Made by a program: the position numbers and the translations under genes. The notes beneath the pieces were generated by a model, which worked only from the letters and a program-made list of their open reading frames with translations, made no database searches and was not told the origin of the DNA. DNA of 21,681 nt from Nemertoderma westbladi (Eukaryota; Xenacoelomorpha; Nemertodermatida; Nemertodermatidae), in assembly GCA_032718475.1 (NCBI GenBank), contig JAUCBJ010002210.1:1-21681 (forward strand), read 5' to 3'. Positions 1-9,580 of the stretch are shown here, one piece after another. Each line of letters starts with the position of its first letter. Positions within the stretch are counted from its first letter, which is position 1.

Positions 1-59
1 CATATATCCTTTAACATATCTGACTACGGACCATGCACATGCCTATATCTCATTGCTGA

Positions 60-753
60 CATACCGGTACTGACTTGTTGTTTTATACTGCTATTTGCTG
101 TCAGTTCTTCATAATATGGTTGATGAATAATTATATTTGGAATAACGATAAATAACCCCGCAACCCAATATTCTTGATATACCGAAGGTAAGAGAGAAAG
201 GTTACTAATAACGATTGTGACTTATGTTAAAGTGGTTTGAAGTGAATCTAATGTTATTTGATAGACCCTACATGAGTCAGCCTGTGTTCCTTTTATATGT
301 GACTAAAATCAGTGAAGATTGGCAGATTAGTGTGCAGTATTGTGCAGCATAGTGTATGAGTGAGTCTGTTAAAGAAGCAATTCCTAAAGAATGCGCCATA
401 TATGTGGATTATAATTAAGCCATATCGTTGCGAGTAGTTTAAGTCATAACTCTGTTTATGTAGATAAAGCGCCACGTCCTAAAGGAACTGTTAATATTAC
501 CGAAGGTGAATAATATTGTCAGAGATTATATAATACTGTCAGTCGAATAATACATTAGGCTTACATAGCAATACAAATTAAACCGTCGAACCCAATCTCC
601 CGGGAATATCCAGCGGGTGAATGGTCGCGCACGGATTGGTTTCGACTAGTGTAGTGAATCAAATACTTGTCATAGACTAAAAAGCAGATTTATTATCTAG
701 AAGACATTCTAATTTGGCGGGTTAAACTGCCAAAGGTCTGAAAGCGCGAACAG
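60..753. repeat. Dispersed noncoding repeat, copy 1 (about 690 bp)
   Basis: This stretch has no convincing reading frame, but it aligns in the same orientation with about 4760-5408. Shared islands include taagtcataactctgt, ctaaaggaactgtt, gagattatata and, at the right edge, ggttaaactg followed by aaagcgcgaacag. Matching islands occur in the same order over almost the full length with many substitutions and small gaps, so this is an old interspersed repeat rather than a recent duplication. Similarity stops sharply after gcgcgaacag in both copies, which is probably the element end. The class is unknown. It could be an LTR, a DNA-transposon derivative or a LINE 3' region. Confidence 0.7.
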
Positions 754-754
754 T

Positions 755-1075
755 CACCTTGTTTCTTGCGATATACGGGTTTGTGATGGTTCTGAATTCA
801 ATGGAATCAGTAAAAATTTCATAAGAATTCTCAAACTTGTATTTTTCGCCGGTGGGTGAAAATTGTTGTGCCAGCACCAAATTTTGGAAAATATGCAAAT
901 TGATAAGTAGATAGTATCACCTTGTTTCTTGCGTTATACGGGTTTATGAGGGTCCTGAATCCGATGGAATCAATAAAAACAGCACTGGACATCGCAAACT
1001 TGTACTTTTTGGTGATGGGTACGAAATTTGGTGCTAGCACCAAAATTTGCCAAATTACGCAATGATCTGGCATAT
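755..1075. repeat. Diverged tandem duplication, 163-bp period
   Basis: Two head-to-tail copies begin at caccttgtttcttgcg (755 and 918). Shared segments follow in order: atacgggttt, a CTGAAT segment, atggaatca, caaacttgta and a gcaccaaa segment. The second copy contains a perfect 18-bp palindrome at 1027-1044 (centre GCTAGC), of which the first copy has a degenerate version. A possible third, poorer remnant lies around 1320-1375 (aaatttggtgaaaattgtgc). The minus-strand reading frame through this region simply reads across the repeat and has no support as a gene. Confidence 0.7.
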
Positions 1076-1490
1076 TAGAAATGTATTCCATTAGAATCAG
1101 CGCCCTCGAAAACCTGAAAATGTGAATTTATAGCATCGTATAAGTGAATTAAAAATAATTTTGTGTTCTAACTGAAATTTGCTGGTTACTTGTTTTTTTT
1201 CATTTTTTTCCTACGCAGAGATGACTAAACAGCCATGTATAGTAATCATATCATTTTTTAATATTTTCCAATGTATTTTGCACCCCAGAAAACCTGTATT
1301 GAAAAATAATTATCCGAAAATGTAACTTTCAAATTTGGTGAAAATTGTGCACTACTTGTAATTTTGGTGCTGCAATATAACCACCCCAGTACATTTTTCG
1401 AAAATTTTTTTTTTCGGTCGGATCCAGACAAGTGATACCTACGTACAAACGAAAAATCAGACGTTTTCGTAAATATTTGTAGATTTTAGA
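1076..1490. other. AT-rich intergenic DNA
   Basis: I see no gene here. The stretch is AT-rich with T-runs (1193-1210, 1408-1414) and perhaps a degenerate third copy of the neighbouring 163-bp repeat. Confidence 0.5.
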
Positions 1491-1536
1491 GGGGGGGAGG
1501 GGGGGGTCAATATGACCCCCCCCCCCCCCCCCCCCC
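1491..1536. repeat. Poly(G)/poly(C) hairpin
   Basis: Two G runs separated by one A are followed by TCA, a three-base loop and TGA, then a run of 21 C. Positions 1499-1509 pair perfectly with 1513-1523, and the C run extends beyond the stem. On one strand the G runs could alternatively form a quadruplex. Homopolymers of this length are often miscounted in assemblies. Confidence 0.8.
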
Positions 1537-1739
1537 GGTATTTGTACAACATTTTATAGCCCGGTACTAATAGGGTTAAAGGAGGAAGATGACGAGTTAT
1601 CCGGAAGGATCACTGATTCAATCGATGTCTGGGATGCAGAGGATGCTGATACCTGCGTAGTCTGAGGGCGACAATGGAAGGAAGAAGTCGAGGACGGGCG
1701 ATAGGGAGGTCTCATATGAGAACTGGCCCGGTGAAGGAC

Positions 1740-2790
1740 ATCAGGAGGCAAAGGTGATTCCGGGTCTGAAACCACGCCCAGTGGAAGGATTGACGAGGAT
1801 GGGTTTGGCGAGATGCTGCCAATAGAGTGGATGGGATGCGCAGAAACAGATTGGGTGGATGAGAGAGTGGTGACGGCCAACGGGGTGAGAGGTTTCTGGG
1901 ATATCCCAGGCAAACGGACTTGGGAACGTAGAGAGCCAGTAACCAACTTCCTGGTAGTGGTGACCAAACTGGGGAAACAAACTGGGATGGCGTTGCGAGT
2001 AGTATTCGGAGAGATGCTGCAGAGGGAGGAAATCGATTTCGATCGATTTGGAAATGGAGATCGATTTGGGTCGCAATGGGAATGTCAAAATGTTTACCTA
2101 TCAACGACTCCAAAGAACCAAACGGCATGCCCGGAAGGACGACTTCTGTTGACAAGGCGTAATAGATGGCTGAGACTACTGTGGGCGAAGGAAGGGCCCT
2201 AAAGGAAGGACTGTTTATACCGATACAAAAAAGGAGCGAGGTAAAACTATTGTTGTGATTCGAGCCATACCATGGGTGCATGTCTGGAACTACACCACCA
2301 ATGTGATAAGTGCAAGTTGCGAGGCCACTTCAAACGCCACTGTGACAGAACGAGTGATGACGAGAAGTTCTGGGGATTGAAGATTTGGCAGATGTGGGCA
2401 CAATGACGAAGCAAACGATGAAAGCCCATGAATTCCAGTGGGACTTCTTCAATGTCAACCAGGATGTCCATCACCAGTTGATTCACAGGAAGTTACCTTT
2501 ACTTACCAGGAAGTGTTCACAGCAACATCGCGAGGAGGGATTACCAACAACACCCAGCGAGACCTAGATAGGTGGACGTGGAGGGAAGAGCAGAGTTCAG
2601 GGAAATCTTGGACGAGCATATTCCCCGCGAGATGAGGATCGTCATTTGGGATGCCACAAGGGGTAAAGAAGGGCATGCAACAGGACCGCCAGCAAAGCGA
2701 TATAGAGAGACAATAACGGCCCCACCCAAGGAATCAACCACAGGAATCGGGAAAGCCATGCGCAGCAGCATGCGCAACCGCACTAAATAA
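1740..2790 (+). pseudogene. Decayed gag-like region of an LTR retrotransposon
   Basis: An open frame at 1813-2202 lies in the same frame as a retroviral-type zinc knuckle at 2302-2343: C-DK-C-KLRG-H-FKRH-C, exactly the CX2CX4HX4C spacing. Another open stretch, 2572-2790, is in that frame too. In-frame stops near 2200, at 2404 and beyond, and probable frameshifts around 2370-2570, show the gene is dead. A second cysteine/histidine cluster (GRCGHND) can be read in another frame near 2385-2405. CCHC knuckles of this form bind nucleic acid in Gag nucleocapsid domains. No protease, reverse transcriptase or integrase motif was recognised downstream, so pol seems to have been lost. The assignment to an LTR element rests on the knuckle together with the polypurine tract and LTR at 3631-4227. 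Confidence 0.55.
2302..2343 (+). other. CCHC zinc knuckle (gag nucleocapsid type)
   Basis: The translated segment QCDKCKLRGHFKRHCDR contains Cys, Cys, His and Cys at codons starting 2302, 2311, 2326 and 2341. This spacing is typical of Gag nucleocapsid proteins and some cellular RNA-binding proteins. It is the best-preserved motif of the decayed element. Confidence 0.7.
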
Positions 2791-3630
2791 CCAGCGGTAC
2801 AGCAAGAAACGCCCAAGACAAGACGATGACAGAGGAAAATAACTACGAGAATGGGGGGAAGGTTCTAGACTGACACTCAGGATGTCACCTGCTGATAGAT
2901 GTCATCCGCTGACAGGATAACATCAGTGTGCCTGGGAAGCATCATCAGGACTATAGACTAATGTTTCAAGTACACTCCCCCTTAACTGTAAATATTTCAA
3001 ATTAATATGTAGTGCAATTAATAGTAGTGCAATATTATGTATAAATATAATCAAGAACTATGTATGTACTATAAAGTCAAATATAATCTTTCTCAACTAG
3101 CTACTGCGATGGGGGACTTATTGACTGAAATAGGAGGACGAGACAACAGACGGGACCCACTCATCGTGTATGGAGTGCACAAATGTGAGATCGTGGGCAT
3201 CCGACTGGAGTAAAGTGTGTTACATTTGATGTTTGGTTGAGTACTGGAGGTCGGGGGATGAAGGGTGCAACACCCGGGAAAGTGTGGGGGGGGGGGGGGG
3301 GCGAGTCAGGGTGAGGACGAGTCCTATGGGACTAATAAGATGTGCGAGAAGTTATGAAATTGGGGACTGGCGGATCGGATCCAATGGTCCAATTTAAAAT
3401 TGAGTGAGGAGGGGCAATCACCAAATAGAGATGCCACATGCCTTGGTGCACCTTAGCTCGCAGGAGTGCCAAGAATGGGTAGTGAGATCAGATCCAGTGG
3501 GACCAGATGGGAGACTGGTCCCAGAGAAGACAATCCCACCCCACATCCAATGCTAGATTGGATTCCCCGGAATGGAGCGCACTTATCGGTTGATGCAATC
3601 TTGATGATGACCAATCCGGGAAGATAGCAT
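2791..3630 (+). mobile_element. Remnant internal region of the LTR element
   Basis: This purine-rich stretch between the gag remnant and the 3' LTR has no open frame of useful length. It holds an imperfect 17-bp tandem repeat at about 2878-2915 (gatgtca..gctga units) and a run of 16 G at 3286-3301. It is assigned to the element only by position and base composition. Confidence 0.4.
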
Positions 3631-3638
3631 AGGGGGAG
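3631..3638 (+). other. Polypurine tract (plus-strand primer)
   Basis: The octamer agggggag lies directly before the TG that opens the LTR at 3639. This is where the plus-strand primer of an LTR retrotransposon is expected. It indicates that the following LTR is the 3' one and that the element is on the + strand. Confidence 0.6.
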
Positions 3639-4227
3639 TGTAAGCGGATCCATTCCGTCCTACACTTCCTACAAATAATTGGGGGGTGAACTGATTTATC
3701 AATCAGTTAAGCTATGGAGCCAATAAAGCATAGCAGAGAATGGATAGTGCAACAATATTAGACAGGAGGTGGTTTAACAACCTACCTCAGGGGATGGCGG
3801 CTAACATAGGCCCAAGGGGAAATAGGAATTGTGAGACTGGTATAAGCCGACTAACGGGGGGGCGCCACCAAGCAATTATCGGGATGTGTATCGTTTGGAT
3901 AACCAATTATACGTGTTAAGTCTATGTAATGTGTTTTTCCATGTTTCCATATATATTGATATCACGTGCCTACTAATTCAGTTGTCTATATCATTAGGTA
4001 GGATGTCGCACAGTTTTCACCGTCGTCTGTAACTAATATTATATAATGATTGAGCTTTAATCAATTTAACGCTAAACTATTTGAGCCTTTATTATTAACG
4101 ATAATAACATCAAACTCTGTTTTTACCCGGCCTTCGGCCCTTAAGTATTATCAACGCAGTGACGCATATAAACTGCAACATCAGTTGATTGGTCGGGAAC
4201 CCACTAGCCAACCAGGATCCCGTCACA
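3639..4227 (+). mobile_element. 3' LTR, family A (589 bp)
   Basis: It begins TGTAAGCGGAT and ends GGATCCCGTCACA, giving the TG...CA ends of an LTR, with a polypurine tract immediately upstream. A second copy with the same ends and several internal matching blocks lies at 17211-17855. The blocks are gcctttatta, a gtttttaccc/ggcc block, gtgacgc and ggtcggga. The two copies differ widely in the middle, so neither insertion is young. No target-site duplication can be checked because the 5' LTR is not in view. Confidence 0.65.
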
Positions 4228-4759
4228 ATGTAATAAAGCTTATTTAATTGAATGCACAATAAATTATTCGACTTAATAATTACTTCGTGTATTAGTACCA
4301 TCTTTCTTTCAAGACTGGCCCAAGTGCATGGACGTTTTTTGAGTATCAAACATTATGTTAAAGCTTTTGCGGCAAAAATGTGTAGTTTTTGTGCAATACG
4401 CGAACTACTCTAAAACTGGCATTATCTCGAGGGATTGGAGAACGTATAAAACTTACACCCTCTAACGTTTATTTTGGTACAGAGCTGTAGTGACGAAATC
4501 ACCAGCCATTGGCCAGTATTCCTTTTTGTCCCGTATCCTCTATGTTATTTTCCCAATTTTCACTTTGCCAATTCTTGAGGCCTTGTATACATATGAATAT
4601 GCCGCAGTGTGACAAAATCATTCATTCTGACTTCTGCCCGAGACCATCCGTGGCCAGACTGCCAGAGGGTTATCAACCAAAATATATTATCTCTTGTACT
4701 TCACTACTGCCATACTAGATCACTCTCTGCACTAACGGCAAACATCTGACTGTTGATTG
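4228..4759. other. Intergenic DNA, nothing recognised
   Basis: Short open frames are present on both strands, but none shows a family motif or consistent codon use. I see no repeat partner for this stretch inside the window. Confidence 0.4.
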
Positions 4760-5408
4760 AATGCCGGCACCGCATATTTTATACTGTTATTCAATGTTGT
4801 TTGGTAACCTATTTAATGGATGCTTATATGTGGAGAATACTTAAGAATAATCAATAATTCCCCCTAATTTTCTTTATTATTGAGGTAAGCAAAAGGGAAC
4901 ATTAGTAACAATTGCTTGGCTCAAATTACAGTGGTCTGTATGAATTTTATGCTATTTCATAACCCCAAAGTAAGTGAGCTAAATTTATCCTTATGTATGA
5001 GTAAAATTGGTAACAGTCGGCAAATTAACGTGTTTCGGTATTATTCTCAGTAAAGTGAGTGTGAGCGAATAATTCGACATTCCTAAAGAATGTAAAACCG
5101 TGATGTTCCATAACCCTCCGTTGTAATTAGTATAAGTCATAACTCTGTCTGATATTTAAAGCGCAACATCTAAAGGAACTGTTGGTATTGCCCTAAAAGT
5201 AAGCATAGTTTTTTGAGATTATATAGTAGAGATCAATCGAATAATAAAAAGTAGCCTAGGGTGTACCCCATTCAGTCTCCCACACACGGTGGGTCATACG
5301 CCGTGCTAGACTGGCTTCTACTGTGGTCATATTTTGTGCGGGCTGTCAGACAACATAAGTCACGTAAATTAACAGGTTAAACTGTTAAAGGTCTAAAAGC
5401 GCGAACAG
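4760..5408. repeat. Dispersed noncoding repeat, copy 2 (about 650 bp)
   Basis: This is the direct-orientation partner of 60-753. It ends with ggttaaactgttaaagg and gcgcgaacag at 5408, just as copy 1 ends at 753. Differences and small indels are spread along its length. It carries no supported reading frame. Confidence 0.7.
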
Positions 5409-6344
5409 ATTACTTATATTACTGAACCATACCATTAAAGATTCATCCCATTAAAAGATCCTGATTGAATAACCCCCGTTGCCTGTGTCACGGAATTGAT
5501 AGCATCAATTTACTTCTTTTGACAGATATTTTGTCAGTTCCACTAATCCCAAACTTCACCGTTCATTGAATAGTAAGCCAAATATATGTGTTAGTAGGTG
5601 CTACAGTTCATGAATTAATTAATTATCATGGTATCATCCCCCACCTGATGTTCAAGTCAATTTACATACCGCCGATACCGGTACATAAATACATATATCG
5701 GGTGCATCACTTGGATGCGTTGCCGACTGCCTTCACCGTTCACGAATAAATCCCCAATTCCTATATAGTATACATTTGATTAAGTGTCTCCTTGCAGACG
5801 TTTCACCAATGTCATCGTTAACCAACCCCTCCCCCAATCACCAGAGCCGGTAGCCATAAAACAAGATCATTTACATGCTGATCATTTCCACGATGACAGT
5901 CTCCGATAAGTTTTATCCGTATTGCATACAAGGGGGTGCTGCGTTTTGGCTATTTTCTGTCACTAACCGAGATTCTACAATATCTCATTCGTTAAATGAC
6001 CATTATATTATATGCCATGAACCCTGCCCAACTTTCTGGAGTTGGAATGTAAAAACAATCATGCGATCTTGTGTATTATGGTCTTGTGATTTAAGACCTA
6101 AACAGGGTTTGCCAAAGTAGCACAAGCTCTAACGATGTCCGAATAAACTTACGTTCAGAGCCTTGCCTTGCCTTCATGCCTAGCAATTTGCACTCAGAGG
6201 TCTTCATCAGATCTCTCTATTCCCAACACCATGGTTGGCAGAAGTCGAATGGGAATAATCCAATGTTCCTGACAAGAAAAATTGATCATCAGAGTCAAGG
6301 TCCTCCAAGTGTTGGTTGTTTTCCTCTATTTCTACTACTGTACC
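5409..6344. other. Region without a recognised gene
   Basis: An 81-codon + strand frame (5875-6120) has no motif I recognise. On the minus strand, 6207-6416 reads as an acidic peptide (EIEENNQ, EDLDSDD) that looks coding-like but has no upstream context. It may be a leftover of an unrelated mobile element. Near 5677-5690 there is a TACCGGTA-type palindrome. Confidence 0.35.
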
Positions 6345-7145
6345 AAAGACCTGTTGTATATCTAAACTTAACAAAATGTCATTTCTTGTCGATTGATAAC
6401 AAAGGTAAAACAACAACTGTTGATACCCTAAAGGTTGGTGGCAAAACTTTCAAGTCGGTATCACATTGCCAGTATATGGGCATACCAACACCTGCAGATG
6501 ACCAGTCGGTTCTTAGCTTTAATAAAAGGAAGATATGGATGGAGTAATTTAGCTCAAATACAGCGAGCAGGATTTACTATTACTGATGTTCCTATTAATA
6601 CAGTAACACCACTGTGGAAAGTTATCTGCTTGTCAAGCATTGTATACGGATCATCCGGCCTTCCCTATAAAGGTATGGAACTTCTCAGTAAAGAAATTCG
6701 CAAGGCAATGCGATCCATACTCCATGTTGATAACCGTGTTTCAAACATGGTTTTATACTCCATATATGGTGTGAATATCGAAGCCTTTTTGCATCTTCAA
6801 CAATTCAATTTCATATATAGATTATTCAACACCGGCAACTCGAAGATACACTCGGTATTTGCTAATATCCTTTGTTATCACTTCCTGGTTAACAAAGTGG
6901 ACATATTTTCGTGCTATGAAAGGTCTGCATTTTTGTATGACTAACCTTCGCTGTCATCAATTTCAATATCCTCTTACTCCACTAAACATTGCAATAAAAA
7001 AGCAACCAAATCTTTGTTGAAGGAGATGTCGATACAGGATGACTTTACAGCGACCTACCTTACAATTCTTCTAAATAACTATCAATATGATGTCTATTAT
7101 CGACTTCTAGTGATTAAAGATTACCTGGCCAGCTTGGTCGCCTGA
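6345..7145 (+). pseudogene. Non-LTR retrotransposon ORF2, C-terminal fragment
   Basis: The translation resembles the end of a LINE reverse transcriptase and what follows it. A segment like YLNLTKC...IDNKGK is followed by a lysine/glycine block (LKVGGKTFKSV) and QYMGI, matching the usual K-x-G...V..YLG block after the polymerase palm. After a frameshift near 6520-6545 the frame continues through VYGSSGLP and a helical segment to 6941. It then crosses a TAA at 6942 and stays open to a TGA at 7143-7145. The frameshift and in-frame stop make it non-functional. The catalytic YADD region is absent, so the copy is 5' truncated, as LINE copies often are. The clade is not certain; a CR1/L2-like or Jockey-like element would fit. 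Confidence 0.6.
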
Positions 7146-7565
7146 AGTTTGCTTTTAATTTGAATTATTATGTGATATACTGTAATATCCATTTAGTACA
7201 TTCATTCTCTCGTATATATATATTTTATACGTCTTTGTAATAGTGTCTAAATTCCGCTCTAATTTCGCTTCTGTACCGCCGCTTTCTCGAGCAGTATAAT
7301 TTGTTTATTTGTTAGCAAGATTAAAATAATATTTAATTGTTAGCGATTTGGAACCATTCATTGAATTGGCAAGCTTGGTTGATTCATGATACAAATTTTT
7401 TACGACTATGTATTTTTACTTTATCTTATTCTTATTTTAACCATACTTGTATCCGTGCAGTGCATTTCTAGAGGTTTATATGTTTTAAATCGATGCGGCT
7501 TCTTTCAATTAATTAATTAAAGCGCCGGGGCCGCTTCCCGGATTTTTAATAATAAAATAATACCC
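7146..7565 (+). mobile_element. Probable 3' UTR and tail of the LINE fragment
   Basis: This AT-rich stretch follows the last stop of the LINE frame. It ends with a GC-rich block near 7522-7541 (gcgccggggccgcttcccgg) and then a short TAA-rich tail (ttaataataaaataata). LINE copies in many invertebrates end in simple TAA-type repeats, so this probably marks the 3' terminus. The assignment is by position and tail only. Confidence 0.45.
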
Positions 7566-7613
7566 ACTCCATCTATAATATAGACATTCGCCGCACATGT
7601 ATCACCGTTAAAG

Positions 7614-7950
7614 TCACCCCAAGTTCCTTCTGTTGTGGAGACAAATTTGAGAGACCATCATATGTGATTTGATTGTAACAAATATGTCATAAACAATCAC
7701 GTAGGACTCAAGCATTGGTAGGCTAGTGACAGAATCAAAAATCTTAAAGAAGTTTACAAAAATGATGGTTAGTTGCCTTTCTTTGCCTGTAGACAATTCT
7801 CAAATAACCCGAAGTGCCGCAATGAGCTACAGTGTACTTCTACCATTTCGAAACGCCGGCCTTTTCAACATGACCCCTTACACGGTTCAACTTAATATTT
7901 TGATTAGCTACCATCGCAAGACATATTTGTCAGTGTACGTTGTGCCAGCG
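7614..7950 (-). pseudogene. Decayed non-LTR reverse transcriptase fragment
   Basis: Reading the minus strand gives FRNGRST at 7853-7833, the counterpart of the GFRPGRST motif of non-LTR reverse transcriptases. In the same frame, after two stop codons (7829-7827 and one near 7800), comes TIIFVNFFKIFDSV (about 7769-7728), which matches F(V/I)DF.KAFDSV. The first catalytic aspartate is replaced by Asn (VNF for VDF). Downstream, PMLESYVIVYDIFVTIKS fits the usual KMLEIL..YGIP..IV.AIK block. Upstream, KAG precedes FRNG with one extra base near 7854, and LNRVR (near 7885) fits the LLNR(I/L)RP motif before it. It is clearly dead, and it lies in the opposite orientation to the LINE at 6345-7145. Confidence 0.65.
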
Positions 7951-8239
7951 TCATAAGTTATGCGATTTAATTTGTCTTAAGATCACCACGCAGACACGTC
8001 GGAATATGGGGTTTGTCGCCCACTGCTATATTAACTGATCAGCCTGTTATTTTTGTATTTTACATTTTTATCTATATTTAATGTTATTTCCATTCCTGTA
8101 ATTTTAATATATCAAAATGTTGAAAAATTATTTAGTATCTATAATACGTACCTGCCTCAATTAATATAAATATTTAATAATATAATAGTTAATAAAGTTC
8201 AATAATGTCAGTATAATTTAAGAGTAATGCTTTACTTAT
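7951..8239. other. AT-rich intergenic DNA
   Basis: I see no gene or repeat here. The stretch is very AT-rich, especially at 8040-8220. Confidence 0.4.
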
Positions 8240-8618
8240 TTATTTAAGTTCACAAATTTCATCTGTCTTTCTATTGGCTGATGAGTACGCAACCAGTATC
8301 TGATGTAACACCACTGCATTGGAAGACGAGAGTGACCAATTGATTTCCTACATGAAGAAGAATTACTTGAATCAAAATTTGTTCCTTTTTTACACGCATT
8401 TTTGAATTCATGTAAAATAATAAGCCTCATTATTCACGTATTGTCTAACCCAAATCCATCCTTACTCAAGAAATACTTTAAGCATTACACAACGCCCATT
8501 TAATCATAATAATTATGTGTGTTACAAACACTGGATCAGTTTTTCGTGGTTTTGGTATGTCAGAAGACTCTATGTTACTTTGGGTTGACGCCATCATTCC
8601 AACCGATCTAGTTGCCAT
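8240..8618 (-). CDS. Candidate two-exon small gene, hypothetical
   Basis: I do not recognise this protein. Exon 1 would be 8618-8526 (ATG at 8618, 31 codons; further Met codons at 8597 and 8594) and exon 2 would be 8347-8240 (35 codons then TAA). The 178-bp intron would start GTAACA and end in a pyrimidine-rich ttcttcttcatgtag. Spliced in phase 0 the frame stays open and gives a 66-residue soluble peptide with a basic-proline patch (IPKPRK) and an acidic end (KTDEICELK). AATAAA overlaps the stop. A near-perfect X-box (8611-8624) sits over the first ATG, which would suit a later start at 8597 or 8594. Against it, the exons are short enough to be open by chance, the donor is weak, and the AAATAAATAAG end resembles a LINE tail. 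Confidence 0.25.
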
Positions 8619-8624
8619 GGCAAT
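8611..8624. promoter_or_regulatory. RFX X-box-like palindrome
   Basis: GTTGCCATGGCAAT matches the RFX X-box pattern GTTGCC-AT-GGCAAC in 13 of 14 positions. RFX factors use X-boxes to drive ciliary genes in animals. It lies at the 5' end of the candidate small gene on the minus strand. Function is inferred from sequence only. Confidence 0.4.
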
Positions 8625-8707
8625 CAATATTTTCTAAAGTATACTGCAGGTCAAAGTCTTTCTTAAGAAAATGTGTAGGTATAAGTCATACCTGCTAGAA
8701 ATAGGTT

Positions 8708-8857
8708 TTAGTCAAACATTGTTTTGTTTTCATTGCGCATGTGCAGCCACTCCATAAAACCCCATATATATTGTTTCTTTCTCATTTGATGGTTGTCATG
8801 ATGTTGAAGGAGAAATGAGCCAGCTGCACCACCAACTTCAGTGATACATTTACTCAT
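8708..8857 (-). CDS. Small ORF, 49 codons, hypothetical
   Basis: The minus strand has an ATG at 8857 and a TAA at 8710-8708. The peptide contains EVGGAAGSFLLQHHDN and then a basic-aromatic stretch (MRKKQYIWGFMEWLHMRNE). I do not recognise it. It could be an exon or a transposase remnant, since W...RNE-like patches occur near the start of some Harbinger-type transposases, but that comparison is weak. It sits just upstream of the candidate two-exon gene on the same strand. Confidence 0.15.
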   Translation of the reverse strand: MSKCITEVGGAAGSFLLQHHDNHQMRKKQYIWGFMEWLHMRNENKTMFD

Positions 8858-8858
8858 C

Positions 8859-9018
8859 TATAGAAAAATCTCACAACAATTTTCAGGGGGTAGATTTTGT
8901 CGAAGTTTCCAACCAGTTGAGATGAACAACCACAACTGTTTGTACCTACAATGGATATCCCAATATCACGACAATCCTCAAAATTTATTATTTAAAAAAT
9001 TAGTTGGGGGGGGGGGAT
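8859..9018. other. Intergenic DNA with a short G run
   Basis: I see no supported gene. A + strand frame covers 8841-9047 without a recognisable motif. A run of 11 G lies at 9006-9016. Confidence 0.35.
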
Positions 9019-9029
9019 GTTTTAATCAT

Positions 9030-9260
9030 ACTTATTTATTTATTTAATCATATATTTCAGACCAAAAAGTATAGACCATATCAGGCACCGGTAAAAAGCA
9101 AAATAAAGCAAAATATGTAAGAGAAACAGTTACAGCACAAGTTATACAAATAAGACAGAGCGTACGTACATTATGACCAAACAGAGAATGAAAAACCAAA
9201 AAGATTTCCCAGCCGACTTTGAATGTTAATTTTAATAATATGTAAAAATAGTTACACAAT
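9030..9260 (-). mobile_element. Probable LINE 3' end with AAAT tail
   Basis: Read on the minus strand, this AT-rich segment ends with ggtctgaaatatatgat followed by taaataaataaataag. A noncoding stretch terminated by a short simple tail like this is typical of truncated LINE 3' UTRs. There is no coding remnant. A second similar tail (minus strand cagacgtaataaataaata) lies at about 9379-9402. Confidence 0.35.
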
Positions 9261-9378
9261 TAAGGAAGAATCACTGTACATCTCTCGTATGACAATAGCT
9301 TACAATACTAAGGTGCATCTTACATTTGGAAGAGGCGGCAGAGACTTTAGCGATTGAGGACTACTATGGAGGTGGATT

Positions 9379-9580
9379 CTGATTTGATTTATTTATTTAT
9401 TACGTCTGGTATGGCAATTGCAATGGCAATAAAACTTATTAGTAATTGAAAACCTATAAATTAGTTAATTAAAACATATTAATAAAATTAATTTGAAACA
9501 CCTTTTAGAATTATGGGCAATATCATTAACGCAATAAATTCAGTAATTCATTCAATAATTCATTCAATAATTCTGATTTG
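9379..9580. repeat. Simple-tail repeat and short 12-bp tandem
   Basis: A ttatttatttatt block at about 9383-9400 probably marks another retrotransposon tail. At about 9540-9573 the 12-bp unit aattcattcaat is repeated about two and a half times. Confidence 0.4.

Noticed and set aside
1554-2281. Minus-strand frames of 115-189 codons
   Set aside because: They are antisense to the gag-like region, Ser/Pro-rich by composition, and show no family motif. The + strand frame shares phase with the zinc knuckle.
2960-2985. Second polypurine tract and LTR on the minus strand (agggggagtgta)
   Set aside because: The downstream sequence runs into the gag remnant and has no LTR-like end or partner copy.
8236-8430. 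64-codon minus-strand ORF
   Set aside because: It has no motif. The overlapping phase-0 exon model at 8240-8347 is at least as plausible.
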